Origin: Serripes groenlandicus
Lineage: Eukaryota; Mollusca; Bivalvia; Cardiida; Cardiidae
Reading direction: 5' to 3'
Length of the DNA: 64,000 bases
Assembly (NCBI GenBank): GCA_031761405.1
Contig: JASEVX010000001.1
Location: forward strand, 115,307,071 to 115,371,070
Shown: positions 23,701 to 33,764 of the stretch, one piece after another
Position numbering within the stretch: position 1 is the first letter of the stretch
Layout of the letters: the number at the start of each line of letters is the position of its first letter
Position numbers and translations under genes: made by a program
The notes under the pieces: generated by a model
Seen by the model: the letters and a program-made list of their open reading frames with translations, nothing else
Told to the model about the DNA's origin: nothing
Databases searched by the model: none

Positions 23701-25585
23701 ATATGTATACTTCCAGTCCGATCTATTTAAACTAACTATCAGTAATGTCCATTCCTTATACAGATTGTTCAAGTAATTATACATTCATCTATTTATATAA
23801 CTTGTTTGTTTTCACTTTGCCTAGACGTTTTGAAAGTCGTCTGTCGCTGATTTGTTGTATTTGTGAAGAGTTAAATATGAATACTTCCAGTACGATCTAT
23901 TTAAACTAATTATCAGTACTGTCCATTCCTTATACAGATTGTTGAAGTAATTATACATTCATTTATTTATATAACTTGTTTGTTTTCACTATGCCTAGAC
24001 GTTTTGAAAGTCGTCTGTCGCTGATTTGTTGTATTTGTGAAGAGTTAATTATGTATACTTCCAGTACGATCTATTTAAACTAACTATCAGTAATGTCCAT
24101 TCCTTATACAGATTGATCAAGTAATTATACATTCATTTATAACTTTTTTGTTTTCACTTTGCCTAGACGTTTTTAAAGTCGTCTGTCGCTGATTTTTGTA
24201 TTTGTGAAGAGTTAAATATGTATACTTCCAGTACGATCTATTTAAACTAACTATCAGTAATGTCCATTCCTTATACAGATTGTTCAAGTAATTATACATT
24301 CATATATAACTTCTTTGTTTTCACTTTGCCTAGACGTTTTTAAAGTCGTATGTCGCTGATTTGTTGTATTTGTGAAGAGTTAAATATGTATACTTCCAGT
24401 TCGATCTGTTTAAACTAACTATCAGTAATGTCCATTCCTTATACAGATTATTCAAGTAATTATACATTCATTTATTTATATAACTTGTTTGTTTTCACTT
24501 TGCCTAGACGTTTTGAAAGTCGTCTGTCGCTGATTTGTTGTATTTGTGAAGAGTTAAATATGTATACTTCCAGTACGATCTATTTAAACTAACTATCAGT
24601 AATGTCCATTCCTTATACAGATTGTTCAAGTAATTATACATTCATTTATTTATATAACTTGTTTGTTTTCACTTTGCCTAGACGTTTTGAAAGTCGTCTG
24701 TCGCTGATTTGTTGTATTTATGAAGAGTTAAATATGTATACTTCAAGTACGATCTATTTAAACTAACTATCAGTAATGTCCATTCCTTATACAGATTGTT
24801 CAAGTAATTATACATTCATTTATAACTTGTTTGTTCACTTTGCCTAGAAGTTTTTAAAGTCGTCTGTCGCTGATTTGTTGTATTTGTGAAGAGTTAAATA
24901 TGTATACTTCCAGTCCGATCTATTTAAACTAACTATCAGTAACGTCCATTCCTTATACAGATTGTTCAAGTAATTATACATTCATCTATTTATATAACTT
25001 GTTTGTTTTCACTTTGCCTAGACGTTTTGAAAGTCGTCTGTCGCTGATTTGTTGTATTTGTAAAGAGTTAAATATGAATACTTCCAGTACGATCTATTTA
25101 AACTAACTATCAGTAATGTCCATTCCTTATACAGATTGTTCAAGTAATTATACATTCATTTATTTATATAACTTGTTTGTTTTCACTTTGCCTAGACGTT
25201 TTGAAAGTCGTCTGTCGCTGATTTGTTGTATTTGTGAAGAGTTAAATATGTATGCTTCCAGTACGATCTATTTAATCTAACTATCAGTAATGTCCATTCC
25301 TTATACAGATTGTTCAAGTAATTATACATTCATTTATAACTTGTTTGTTTTCACTTTGCCTAGACGTTTTTAAAGTCGTCTGTCGCTGATTTGTTGTATT
25401 TGTGAAGAGTTAAATATGTATACTTCCAGTACGATCTATTTAAACTAACTATCAGTAATGTCCATTCCTTATACAGATTATTCAAGTAATTATACATTCA
25501 TATATAACTTCTTTGTTTTCACTTTGCCTAGACGTTTTTAAAGTCGTATGTCGCTAATTTGTTTTATTTGGGAAAGGAATGCATA
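11745..25585. repeat. Satellite array, 168/174-bp monomer, about 80 copies
   Basis: The monomer is recognised by GCCTAGACGTTTTTAAAGTC, TGTCGCTGATTTG, CAGTACGATCTATTTAAACT and ATGTCCATTCCTTATACAGA. Spacing between CTAGACG motifs is 174 (12474 to 12648) and 168 (12648 to 12816). The two lengths differ by a TTTATATA-type hexamer near the monomer end. Identity between monomers is high in the interior, while copies around 13440-13620 and at both edges are more diverged, the usual edge decay. No coding capacity. Confidence 0.97.
15701..25141. repeat. Higher-order repeats inside the satellite: 1025 bp and 2749 bp
   Basis: A diagnostic variant (GATTGATCAAG in place of GATTGTTCAAG) is followed by identical sequence starting at 15701, 19318, 20343, 22067, 23092 and 24117. 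The distances are 3617, 1025, 1724, 1025 and 1025. A second variant (GTTGTTCAAG) lies at 14658, 17234, 18275 and 21024, spaced 2576, 1041 and 2749. 1025 is six monomers, 1724 ten and 2749 (1025+1724) sixteen. Blocks of several monomers have been copied as units recently. Confidence 0.9.
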
Positions 25586-25599
25586 ATTATACTTCAGCT

Positions 25600-25690
25600 G
25601 CGATCCATTACAACTAACTATAGGCGATCCATTACAACTAACTATAGGCGATCCATTACAACTAACTATAGGCAACTAACTATAGGCAAC
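25600..25690. repeat. 24-bp and 14-bp micro-expansions at the satellite edge
   Basis: CGATCCATTACAACTAACTA recurs at 25601, 25625 and 25649 (period 24), followed by short CAACTAACTATAGG units of 14 bp. The unit corresponds to the CGATCTATTTAAACTAACTA block of the satellite monomer. Confidence 0.9.
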
Positions 25691-25734
25691 TAACTATAAT
25701 TTCCTTTCCGTATACAGATTGTAAAGAGGAATAA

Positions 25735-26018
25735 TGGTTGATTGATTGGGATTTTATGCCGTTTCAACATTTGCTAAGTCATATCACGGCAGCCAGTGCA
25801 TGTGTTTCCTTGTTTTCTCACACCAGTACTCCGCACAACAATTTTCCCAAACAACTGGCAGCTTTTCCACATAGACTTAGCACATTGGTGGAAGGCGAAT
25901 GAAGAATGTCGTATTGCCTTTTTCAAACGTCGGAATGAAAGTTGGCCGAGCCGGGATTCGAGCTCAAAACCCCAGTAATGACAGCCCGCGTCGCTATCTA
26001 CTGGGATTCGGCTGTAAA
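25735..26018 (-). mobile_element. tRNA-derived SINE, type I, minus strand
   Basis: The left end is the tail (TTGATTGATTGGG then a TTTATGCCG motif), the middle has ATATCACGGC, and the right end is the tRNA-like head with B-box-like CTCGAATCCC on the minus strand. It is largely collinear with the copy at 38141-38436. Open frames here are by-products. Confidence 0.85.
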
Positions 26019-27360
26019 GAGGTATAAACCTGCACACAAAGACTACGTACAATCAGTGTCGACGCCGATCAATGTAAGGAGCCACATAGATCTCTATCTC
26101 GATCTACAGTCAAACAGGTTTCCAAGAAACTTCCACATCCTTTCCCACATGCATTTTGACTCCTCTACATAAGACGATTTTTGAATATATTGTTAAAAAC
26201 GCAGAAATTGCTCAAAACGAGTAATTATTCCTTTTGTCAAGATATTTCAACTTAAAATAATTATCCTATTTTCAACTATAGAGATTGCATGGAGTTTTTT
26301 AACCAGGCATTTTTTGAAAATATTGCATCGAAAGTAGAAAGTGCTCACATCGAGCAATTTCTCCGTTTGTGACAACGTTATCAACATTCCCAAGAATTAT
26401 GTATTCATTTGGCTATTTTTGCCTAAATTATTTTAAGGTTTTCTAGTTTACGCCCCGTAAAAACTAACCATGATTAATTTCCTGTGTAAAGTTTGTAAAG
26501 TCAAATAAACCTGCACGCAGAGCACGTGACAACTGTGTAGACGAAGATTAATGTGAGAAACCGCATACATCACTCTATGGAACTGCACTGGTCGATCAAG
26601 GGTCACAGAAGGTTCCTAGAAACTTCTTAACCCTTTCAAACATGTAGACGCATTTAGACGAATTTGCAGAAGACGGCCTTTGAAACAGTGTGACAAAAGG
26701 AACAATGTCTCCTTAAGCAATAATGTATTCAAGTATTAATTCTTTCATTTAGGTATTTACTATATTCTGTCTAGATGTTTGTAAAGTTGTCTGTAAGCTA
26801 TTTGTGGGAAAGAAAAAAACTTGATCTGCGCTACGAGAAAATCAATCATTAGATATTTCATTTCCATTTAAAGTTTGTAAAGCTAAATAAACCTGCACAT
26901 ATAGCACGTGCGACCTGTGTAAACGTTGATCTATGTATGAATCCTCATATATCTGTATCTGGAACTAAATTGGTCAACCAAGAGTCATAGGCGTGCCAGG
27001 AAACTTCTAAACCTTTTCCCAATTGTAGACGCATTTTGACGACTTTGAAGCAGACGACTTTTGAAAACATTCTGACAAAAGAAGCAAATTCTCCCTTTGC
27101 GACAAGGATAATGAGTCACAGAGGGTTATAACCAACTGTTTAACCCTTCCCAAAACGAACAAGTTTTCCTTTTCTCCATTTAACAAAAACAAGTTTTCAA
27201 GAATTAAACTTTTATTAATTTTTTAAAAAAGATAAGAAATAAGCGACGTTTGAAAACATTGTGAAAAGGGAGAAATTGCTCAAATTGAGCTAATTCTCTT
27301 GTTGCCACAATGTTTAAAACTCTTAGTAAATTTATTTCCTTGTAAAGTTTTTAAGCTAAA
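26019..27360. repeat. Three degenerate copies of the composite dispersed element
   Basis: Blocks U to X (AATAAACCTGCAC, GATCAAGGGTCACAG, GTAGACGCATTTTGACG, AAGCAGACGACTTTTG, and a GCTCAAAACGAGC-type palindrome) occur around 26090-26250, 26500-26730, 26880-27130 and, partly, 27230-27350. No gene seen. Confidence 0.7.
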
Positions 27361-27613
27361 TAATTACTTTTATAACTGGTTCAAAATCCAGGAAGCAGAC
27401 ATCGAGCGTGATTAATAAGAGCATAAAACTTGTTTCGCAATCGATGTAAAATAAATAAGTTTAAACAAAAGCTAAATAAACCTGCACACAGAGCGCTTTC
27501 GGTCAGCGTAGATACAGATCCATGTGAGAATCCGCATATAGCTGCATCTGGATCTTCACTGAGTCACAGAGCGTTCTAATAAACCGATTAACTCTATACC
27601 CTTTTCCACATGT

Positions 27614-27925
27614 AGACGTATTTTGACGTACATGTTTAAGAAGCAGATGTATTTTGACGTACATGTATAAGAAGCAGACGAATTTTGACGTACTTATATA
27701 AGAAGCAGACGAATTTTGATGTACATGTATAAGAAGCAGACGTATTTTGACGTACATGTATGAGAAGCAGACGAATTTTGACGTACCTGTATAAGAAGCA
27801 GACGAATTTTGATGTACATGTATAAGAAGCAGACGTATTTTGACGTACATGTATAAGAAGCAGACATATTTTGACGTACATGTATAATAAGCAGACATAT
27901 TTTGACATACATGTATAAGAAGCAG
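27614..27925. repeat. 31-bp tandem array, about 10 copies
   Basis: GACGTACATGTATAAGAAGC alternates with AGACGTATTTT at a 31-bp period. The unit matches block W of the dispersed element (GTAGACGCATTTTGACG...AAGCAGACG), which immediately precedes it at 27612, so the array grew out of that block. Confidence 0.92.
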
Positions 27926-28139
27926 ACGAATTTTTGCAATTTCTCCTTTTGCCACCCACTATGTTTCCAACTGTTTTCAAAAATCATACTTTCATTCAAA
28001 GAGATTTTCCATACTTTTTGCTAATTGTTTTTAAAATGGTATGCATATGTATTGTATGTGAAAAGTGTGCTGAAGGTACGTATACTTAAGTGTACGAGCA
28101 AATACCCCTTTCGCTATATGTTTTCATTTATTCTGAATT

Positions 28140-28504
28140 ATAAATTCATTAATTTTATAGAGATATTTCATCCTTTTACCTAGATGTTTTGAAAGTCGTT
28201 CTTTGCAAATTTGATGTATGAGGGAAAGGGCTTTACGTTAGTATACTTGCGTAAAGGAGACATGTCCCCTTTTACCATAATTCATATTTGTTTTCAATAA
28301 TTATACCTTAACTCATAGAGATTTTGAATACGTTTTACGTAGATGTGTTCAACGTCGTCTGTTGCATATTTGATGTGCATGGGACAGAGTGAACGAACAT
28401 ATACTTATACATGCGCTCCATGACAAACAACCATTAGTATTTATTTCGTCTAGAGTTTGTAAAGCAAAATCAAACTGCAAACATAGCACGTGCGTCCAGT
28501 GAAG
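28140..28504. repeat. Composite dispersed element, blocks S, T and U
   Basis: Contains CCTAGATGTTTTGAAAGTCG and GTCGTCTGTTGCATATTTG (two S blocks), then CATTAGTATTTATTTCGTC (T) and a GCACGTGCGTCC block (U). It leads straight into the 60-bp array. Confidence 0.75.
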
Positions 28505-29240
28505 ACTCAGATCTGTGTTAGAATACGCATAGATCTCTATCTGGATCTGCACTGGTCGATCATGAGTCACATAGGCCTGTGTTAGAATACGCATATATCT
28601 CTATCTGGATCTGCACTGGTCGATCATGAGTCACAGAGGTGTTAGAATACGCATAGATCTCTATCTGGATCTGCACTGGTCGATCATGAGTCACAGAGGT
28701 GTTAGAATACGCATATATCTCTATCTGGATCTGCACTGGTCGATCATGAGTCACAGAGGTGTTAGAATACGCATATATCTCTATCTGGATCTGCACTGGT
28801 CGATCATGAGCCACAGAGGTGTTAGAATACGCATAGATCTCTATCTGGATCTGCACTGGTCGATCATGAGTCACAGAGGTGTTAGAATACGCATATATCT
28901 CTATCTGGATCTGCACTGGTCGATCATGAGTCACAGAGGTGTTAGAATACGCATATATCTCTATCTGGATCTGCACTGGTCGATCATGAGTCACAGAGGT
29001 GTTAGAATACGCATAGATCTCTATCTGGATCTGTACTGGTCGATCATGAGTCACAGAGGTGTTAGAATACGCATAGATCTCTATCTGGATCTGCACTGGT
29101 CGATCATGAGTCACAGAGGTGTTAGAATACGCATAGATCTCTATCTGGATCTGCACTGGTTGATCATGAGTCACAAAGATGTTAGAATACGCATATATCT
29201 CTATCTGGATCTGCACTGGTCGATCATGAGTCACAGAGGC
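28505..29240. repeat. 60-bp tandem array, about 12 copies
   Basis: The unit contains CTCTATCTGGATCTGCACTG, GTCGATCATGAGTCACAGAG and GTGTTAGAATACGCAT. It matches block V of the dispersed element. Copies are nearly identical, differing mainly at GCATAGATC/GCATATATC. Because 60 is divisible by three and the unit lacks stops in one frame of each strand, open frames of about 240 codons appear on both strands; they are not taken as genes. Confidence 0.97.
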
Positions 29241-29600
29241 TTCCAAAGATCTTCGCAACCCTTTCCCACATGTAAAACAAATTGGCAAAATGACAAATTG
29301 CTCACAATGAGCAATTATCCGTCCGCCATAATCATTTCAATTCTTATATTTCATTTATAAAGAGTTTCCATATTTTTGCTGAGGTATTTTCACAGACGTC
29401 TGTTGAATATTTGTTGTATGTGGGAAAGCGTTAATGTGAATAAACTTGAACAGGGCTCCATTAAAACCAACCATTAGTAATTGTCTCTCCGGGGAATGAG
29501 TGTAAAGCCACATAGCACGTGAGATCAGTGTGGACAAAGATCAATATGAGTATCCGCATAAATCCGTATCTAGACCTACGCCGGTCGATCATGAGTCATT
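29241..29600. repeat. Composite dispersed element copy
   Basis: CACATGTAAAACAAATTGGC, a TGCTCACAATGAGCA palindrome, CAGACGTCTGTTGAATATTT, CATTAGTAATTGTCTC and CGGTCGATCATGAGTCA occur in the family order (X, S, T, U, V). Confidence 0.7.
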
Positions 29601-30136
29601 TTAATATTTTAGAGTTATACATCAACACCATAAAATTGACATCTTTGAACATTCGACTACTATATCTAATTGTCAAAACGGTACGATTGTGATAGTATAA
29701 TGAATAACGGTTTGCTAGCAATTGAAATTCAACATAAAATGAAGTTACACATTGGAGTACACAGGAACAAAACCACATATATATGTATTTGCAAAAAAAT
29801 ATTTGATAAACAAGAAGGCCGTGCTTGCCGCTCACGTGATTTGTCTTCTATGTACTTACTGTTGGTACAGGTACAGTATCAGTCAAGGAACATTTGTGCC
29901 AAATAAAAGATAGTTTCAAATCGAGATAGTGCTTTTTGAAAACAATAATTATACCGCTGATGGCCGTATTTTTTACCAAATTATATGGATTGAAGGAATC
30001 TGGAAGGGGGAACCAAGGAGAACATTTCTGCAAAATTGTTTGACAATCTACCAACTAGATCGTCCGGAAGATGGACAAAGGGCGATTAAAAAAGCAAACC
30101 TAGCGCTATTGACCGTAAACAACATAATTTAATAGA
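29601..30136. other. Noncoding; possible old dispersed-repeat fragment
   Basis: No exon recognised. AACAAGAAGGCCGTGCTTGC followed by CGCTCACGTGA (about 29809-29838) resembles a widespread bivalve interspersed repeat of the form CAAGAGGGCC...CGCTCACCTGA; this is a memory-based comparison. Confidence 0.35.
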
Positions 30137-30142
30137 ACTTAC

Positions 30143-30203
30143 GGATTACCATCAGGGTTCGCCATCCATTGTCCATATAAACTCTTGGCCTCCTCCAGAC
30201 ATT
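30143..30203 (-). CDS. Aminopeptidase N-like (M1 family) exon, 61 bp
   Basis: On the minus strand a TATTACAG| acceptor (30204-30211) is followed by 61 coding bases and a consensus GTAAGT donor (30137-30142). The exon encodes ECLEEAKSLYGQWMANPDGN, matching the conserved C-terminal (ERAP1_C-like) helical part of M1 aminopeptidases, where a Cys-x3-Ala...W-M-x-N-P motif lies shortly before the VYC motif. It starts in phase 1 and ends in phase 2. Upstream on the minus strand, the same exon plus its acceptor is repeated about 20 times. No neighbouring exon was found between here and 33598, nor downstream, so the gene is either decayed or has far-away exons. Confidence 0.7.
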
Positions 30204-31565
30204 CTGTAATACTAGATTAACATCAAGATTGGCCATCCACTTTCCATATAAACTCTTGGTCTCGTCCTGACATTCTGTAATACCAGATTAACATCAGGAT
30301 TGGCCATCCACTGTCCATATAAACTCTTGGTCTCGTTCTGACATTATGTAATACTAGATTAACATCAAGATTGGCCATCCACTTTCCATATAAACTCTTG
30401 GTCTCGTCCTGACATTCTGTAATACTAGATTAACATCAGGATTGGCCACCCACTGTCCATATAAACTCTTGGTCTCGTCCTGACATTCTGTAATACCAGA
30501 TTAACATCAGGATTGGCCATCCACTTTCCATATAAACTCTTGGTCTCGTCCTGACATTCTGTAATACTAGATTAACATCAGGATTGGCCACCCACTGTCC
30601 ATATAAACTCTTGGTCTCGTCCTGACATTCTGTAATACCAGATTAACATCAGGATTGGCCATCCACTGTCCATATAAACTCTTGGTCTCGTCCTGACATT
30701 CTGTAATACCAGATTAACATCAGGATTGGCCATCCACTGTCCATATAAACTCTTGGTCTCGTCCTGACATTCTGTAATACCAGATTAACATCAGGATTGG
30801 CCACCCACTGTCCATATAAACTATTGGCCTCGTCCTGACATTCTGTAATACCAGATAAACATCAAGATTGGCCACCCACTGTCCATATAAACTCTTGGCC
30901 TCGTTCTGACATTCTGTAATACCAGATTAACATCAGGATTGGCCACCCACTGTCCATATAAACTCTTGGTCTCGTCCTGACATTCTGTAATACCAGATTA
31001 ACATCAGGATTGGCCACCCACTGTCCATATAAACTCTTGGCCTCGTTCTGACATTCTGTAATACCAGATTAACATCAGGATTGGCCACCCACTGTCCATA
31101 TAAACTCTTGGCCTCGTCCTGACATTCTGTAATACCAGATAAACATCAGGATTGGTCACCCACTGTCCATATAAACTCTTGGCCTCGTTCTGACATTCTG
31201 TAATACCAGATTAACATCAGGATTGGCCACCCACTGTCCATATAAACTCTTGGCCTCGTTCTGACATTCTGTAATACCAGATTAACATCAGGATTGGCCA
31301 CCCACTGTCCATATAAACTCTTGGCCTCGTTCTGACATTCTGTAATACCAGATTAACATCAGGATTGGCCACCCACTGTCCATATAAACTCTTGGCCTCG
31401 TCCTGACATTCTGTAATACCAGATTAACATCAGGATTGGCCACCCACTGTCCATATAAACTATTGGCCTCGTCCTGACATTCTGTAATACCAGATTGACA
31501 TCAGGATTGGCCACCCACTGTCCATATAAACTCTTGGCCTCGTCCAGACACTATGTAATACCAGC
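30204..31565. repeat. 71-bp tandem array derived from the aminopeptidase exon
   Basis: TGGCCA[C/T]CCACTGTCCATA recurs every 71 bp (30301, 30372, 30443 and on). Minus-strand units consist of about 54 bp of the exon, from AATGTC to CCTGATG, joined to 17 bp of its upstream intron with the acceptor (TTAATCTGGTATTACAG). The exon's last 7 bases and the GTAAGT donor occur only in the terminal copy at 30137-30150. Seventy-one is not divisible by three and units have stops when read through. The array ends at about 31565 with a slightly different acceptor (TATTACATAG). Confidence 0.9.
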
Positions 31566-31625
31566 CCTGCAAACTGAGCCGGATATAATGAACCTCAGAA
31601 TTTGTAAGAATGGATAATAATTTAA

Positions 31626-31893
31626 ATGAGCCGTCCCACGAGCAAACCACCATTGTGGACTCTGTGCAAAGTATAGACCCAGATCAGCCTAAGCATGTCA
31701 CGCAGGCTTATCCAGGCAGACCCTTTTCGCATTCTGCGTTTTTTCTGTTTCAGGAATCATTAATCTATACATCTATCCACCTGAGACGAAATGTGTTGGC
31801 CCGGATTAGTCTGCGCGGACTGTGCAGGCTGATCTAGATCGATATATTACGCAGAGGCCATAATGTTTTTGTTTTTTTCGTGGGACAGCTCAT
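31626..31893. mobile_element. Palindromic MITE, copy 2
   Basis: About 268 bp. The ends ATGAGCCGTCCCACGAG and a CGTGGGACAGCTCAT-like right end are inverted repeats. The interior GGCCCGGATTAGTCTGC and GCAGGCTGATCT are shared with copy 1 at 11.06 kb. The short open frame inside is a by-product. Confidence 0.85.
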
Positions 31894-31914
31894 GTTTCGA
31901 TCTACGGAACTTTC

Positions 31915-31985
31915 GAATATTTCTCAGTTATATCACGGCGTTTGATGTGTAAGTTACTAGTAATACTGGTTTTGCTGTAACAAAC
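31915..31985 (-). mobile_element. SINE fragment, central part
   Basis: TTATATCACGGCGTTTGATG followed by AAGTTACTAGTAATACTGG matches the middle of the type II SINE at 52.74 kb. Head and tail are missing. Confidence 0.6.
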
Positions 31986-32784
31986 TTTTTGTAAACCCAT
32001 AAATACTTAATAAAAGCCGTTTTCTGTTTTAAGAATTTAAAGATGTTTTCCCATTATTTTGACTAGACGTTTTTAAAGACGTCTACTTCAGTTATTTTGT
32101 AAACGGAAAAGTTATAATTAATGTACACAAAAGTACTTTCGATTCTAAATGTCAAGCGTTTGTATTGTTCATTGTCAGCTCTGTGAAAGCGGGTCGGCTT
32201 TTATTTTGCATGAATGTCTGAAATTAGTTCATGTCCAAATGTAACAAGAAATATCTTTAAAAAAAAAAATGCAAATTGCGTAGATATAATGGTGTTTGCA
32301 GACATGTTAAAATAGTAATACACTGAAAGAAAAACATAGATTGATTGATTGAACATACTTCCCATGCGACTTGCTGCTCTTCCACATCGACTGTTCGTCC
32401 ATTGGTGAGAAAAACATATTAGAAGCGTACTGAATTGTTCTTATCTTTTTGGTTTTGTTTATGGAATTTATTTTATTTCGCTTAACACAGCGTTTCTTTC
32501 CGTTTCATACTTAGAGAAAAAACAGTTATACAAATATGCCAATGATTTAAAAACTATACATAAATCTATACACACTATGAAAGTATACAATAAAACAGTG
32601 TATTGGCCACGCACTGTGAAATCATCGTTGGACCCAGTTCTTTAGATGACGTTGCTGAGATTGCAGATGACAATTCATGCTATAAAATATCTTACTGTAG
32701 TAAATGTGTGTCAGTGCATAATTGGATTATAACCCGATTGACTCATCATTATTTGCCTTGGATATAACCCATCTGCGTACAGTA
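31986..32784. other. Noncoding with short repeat fragments
   Basis: An S-block fragment (CTAGACGTTTTTAAAGAC) lies near 32070 and a type I SINE fragment (TTGATTGATTGAAC...GCTGCTCTTCCACATCGACT) around 32340-32405. No gene recognised. Confidence 0.5.
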
Positions 32785-32930
32785 ATTGATTGCTTGGTGT
32801 TAAAAGCCACTTTCAACAATTGTTCAGTAATATCACGGCGTCTCCCGAAACCAGCCAATCAGTCGTGATTCTAACCCCATGACGTTAAACAACACGAAAT
32901 TTATCAATCATTCAATCAATCAATCTAGAT
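32785..32930. mobile_element. Two SINE tails fused in opposite orientation
   Basis: A minus-oriented tail (TGTTAAAAGCCACTTTCAAC, AGTAATATCACGGCG) runs into a plus-oriented tail (GACGTTAAACAACACGAAAT then repeated CAATC units). Both are tRNA-head-less. Confidence 0.55.
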
Positions 32931-33590
32931 AAAAAACAAACAATTATCCTCTATACGAGACCTTCCATGTGAAAATGAACTAGTTGGCAGTTCATAAAAG
33001 TGTCTGATCAGAATCAACAGACAACGGCAGAATCTTCTAATAACCCTTTCTAAGTTAAATGTTATCAGAGTGTTAGGATGCACAGGCTTACCTGGGTCTA
33101 TATTGTTCACAAAAGGCAAATTGAACTTTTTCCCATAGACAAGAAGGTAATAGACGGATATACAGTGAGCAATTTCTCCTTTTTTCACAATGTTTTAAAA
33201 TTTATACGATTCCATTAGAATACTTTGATTTAATTAGATTCACAACATTTAATGTAGGTATGTTTTTAAAGTCGTCTGCTGCAGATTTGTTGTATGTGGT
33301 AAAGGATTAAATAGATATATTAGCCAAGTGTAACCCTTTCCCACATACAACACATCTGCAACAGACGACTTTGAAAACATTCAGATAAAACTACGGACTT
33401 TCTCTTAAAATTAAACTTTAATTATTAAATAAAGTTGAAAACAATTTGAAAAATGGGGCAATTTCTTATTTTGAGCAATTTCTCATTTTTCCACATTGTT
33501 TTCAAAAGTCGTCTGCTGCAGAGGCGTCAAAATGCGAGAATAAGTGGGAAAGGGTTACATGAGACACGGTAGCCTCGTTTCAACAGTAAT
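32931..33590. repeat. Dispersed repeat copies
   Basis: About 32970-33150 is related to the repeat at 7.83 and 45.6-46.1 kb (TAGTTGGCAGTTCAT, GATGCACAGGCTTACCTGGG, ATTGTTCACAAA). About 33240-33560 holds S and X blocks in both orientations (GTCGTCTGCTGCAGATTTG and CATCTGCAACAGACGAC). No gene seen. Confidence 0.6.
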
Positions 33591-33597
33591 ACCGTAC

Positions 33598-33729
33598 GTT
33601 GTACGCTCCATATAAGGGACGACATTCCAGCATCGATCCGACATAACCTAGCTCTGCCATGGCCGCTACCCAAGGAACGTATTCTCTTTCTTTATCCAGA
33701 TAGTCAATGGTCTGTAGAGCTATCTCCAT
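33598..33729 (-). CDS. Aminopeptidase N-like (M1 family) exon, about 132 bp
   Basis: Minus strand. A 44-codon open stretch contains ALQTIDYLDKEREYVPW, then AAMAELGYVGSML and LYGAYN. This fits the conserved C-terminal region of M1 aminopeptidases, where a L-x-x-E-x-x-Y-x-P-W motif is followed by Y-x-x-x-ML and YG. M1 enzymes are zinc peptidases that trim N-terminal residues; this exon lies after the catalytic part. Splice borders are proposed as ..CCTGAAG|ATGGAG (acceptor) and TACAAC|GTACGG (donor), both phase 0, but the acceptor could lie 8 bases upstream. It is upstream of the 61-bp exon on the same strand, in the order expected for one gene; the linking exon was not found. Confidence 0.7.
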
Positions 33730-33764
33730 CTTCAGGTCTCATGTGGGTTAAAATATGATATTAT

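Noticed and set aside
15701..24299. Repeated 60-codon minus-strand frame in the satellite
   Set aside because: Present only where one monomer variant removes a stop; it marks the higher-order repeat, not a gene.
25774..26172. Short open frames on both strands
   Set aside because: They lie in a SINE.
27503..27999. Tyr/Leu/Ile/His-rich minus-strand frames
   Set aside because: They read the 31-bp array and have no family resemblance.
28560..29360. Two opposing open frames of about 240 codons
   Set aside because: Consequence of the 60-bp array; no flanking coding structure.
29670..30132. Short overlapping open frames
   Set aside because: No motif or conservation sign; probably chance in noncoding DNA.
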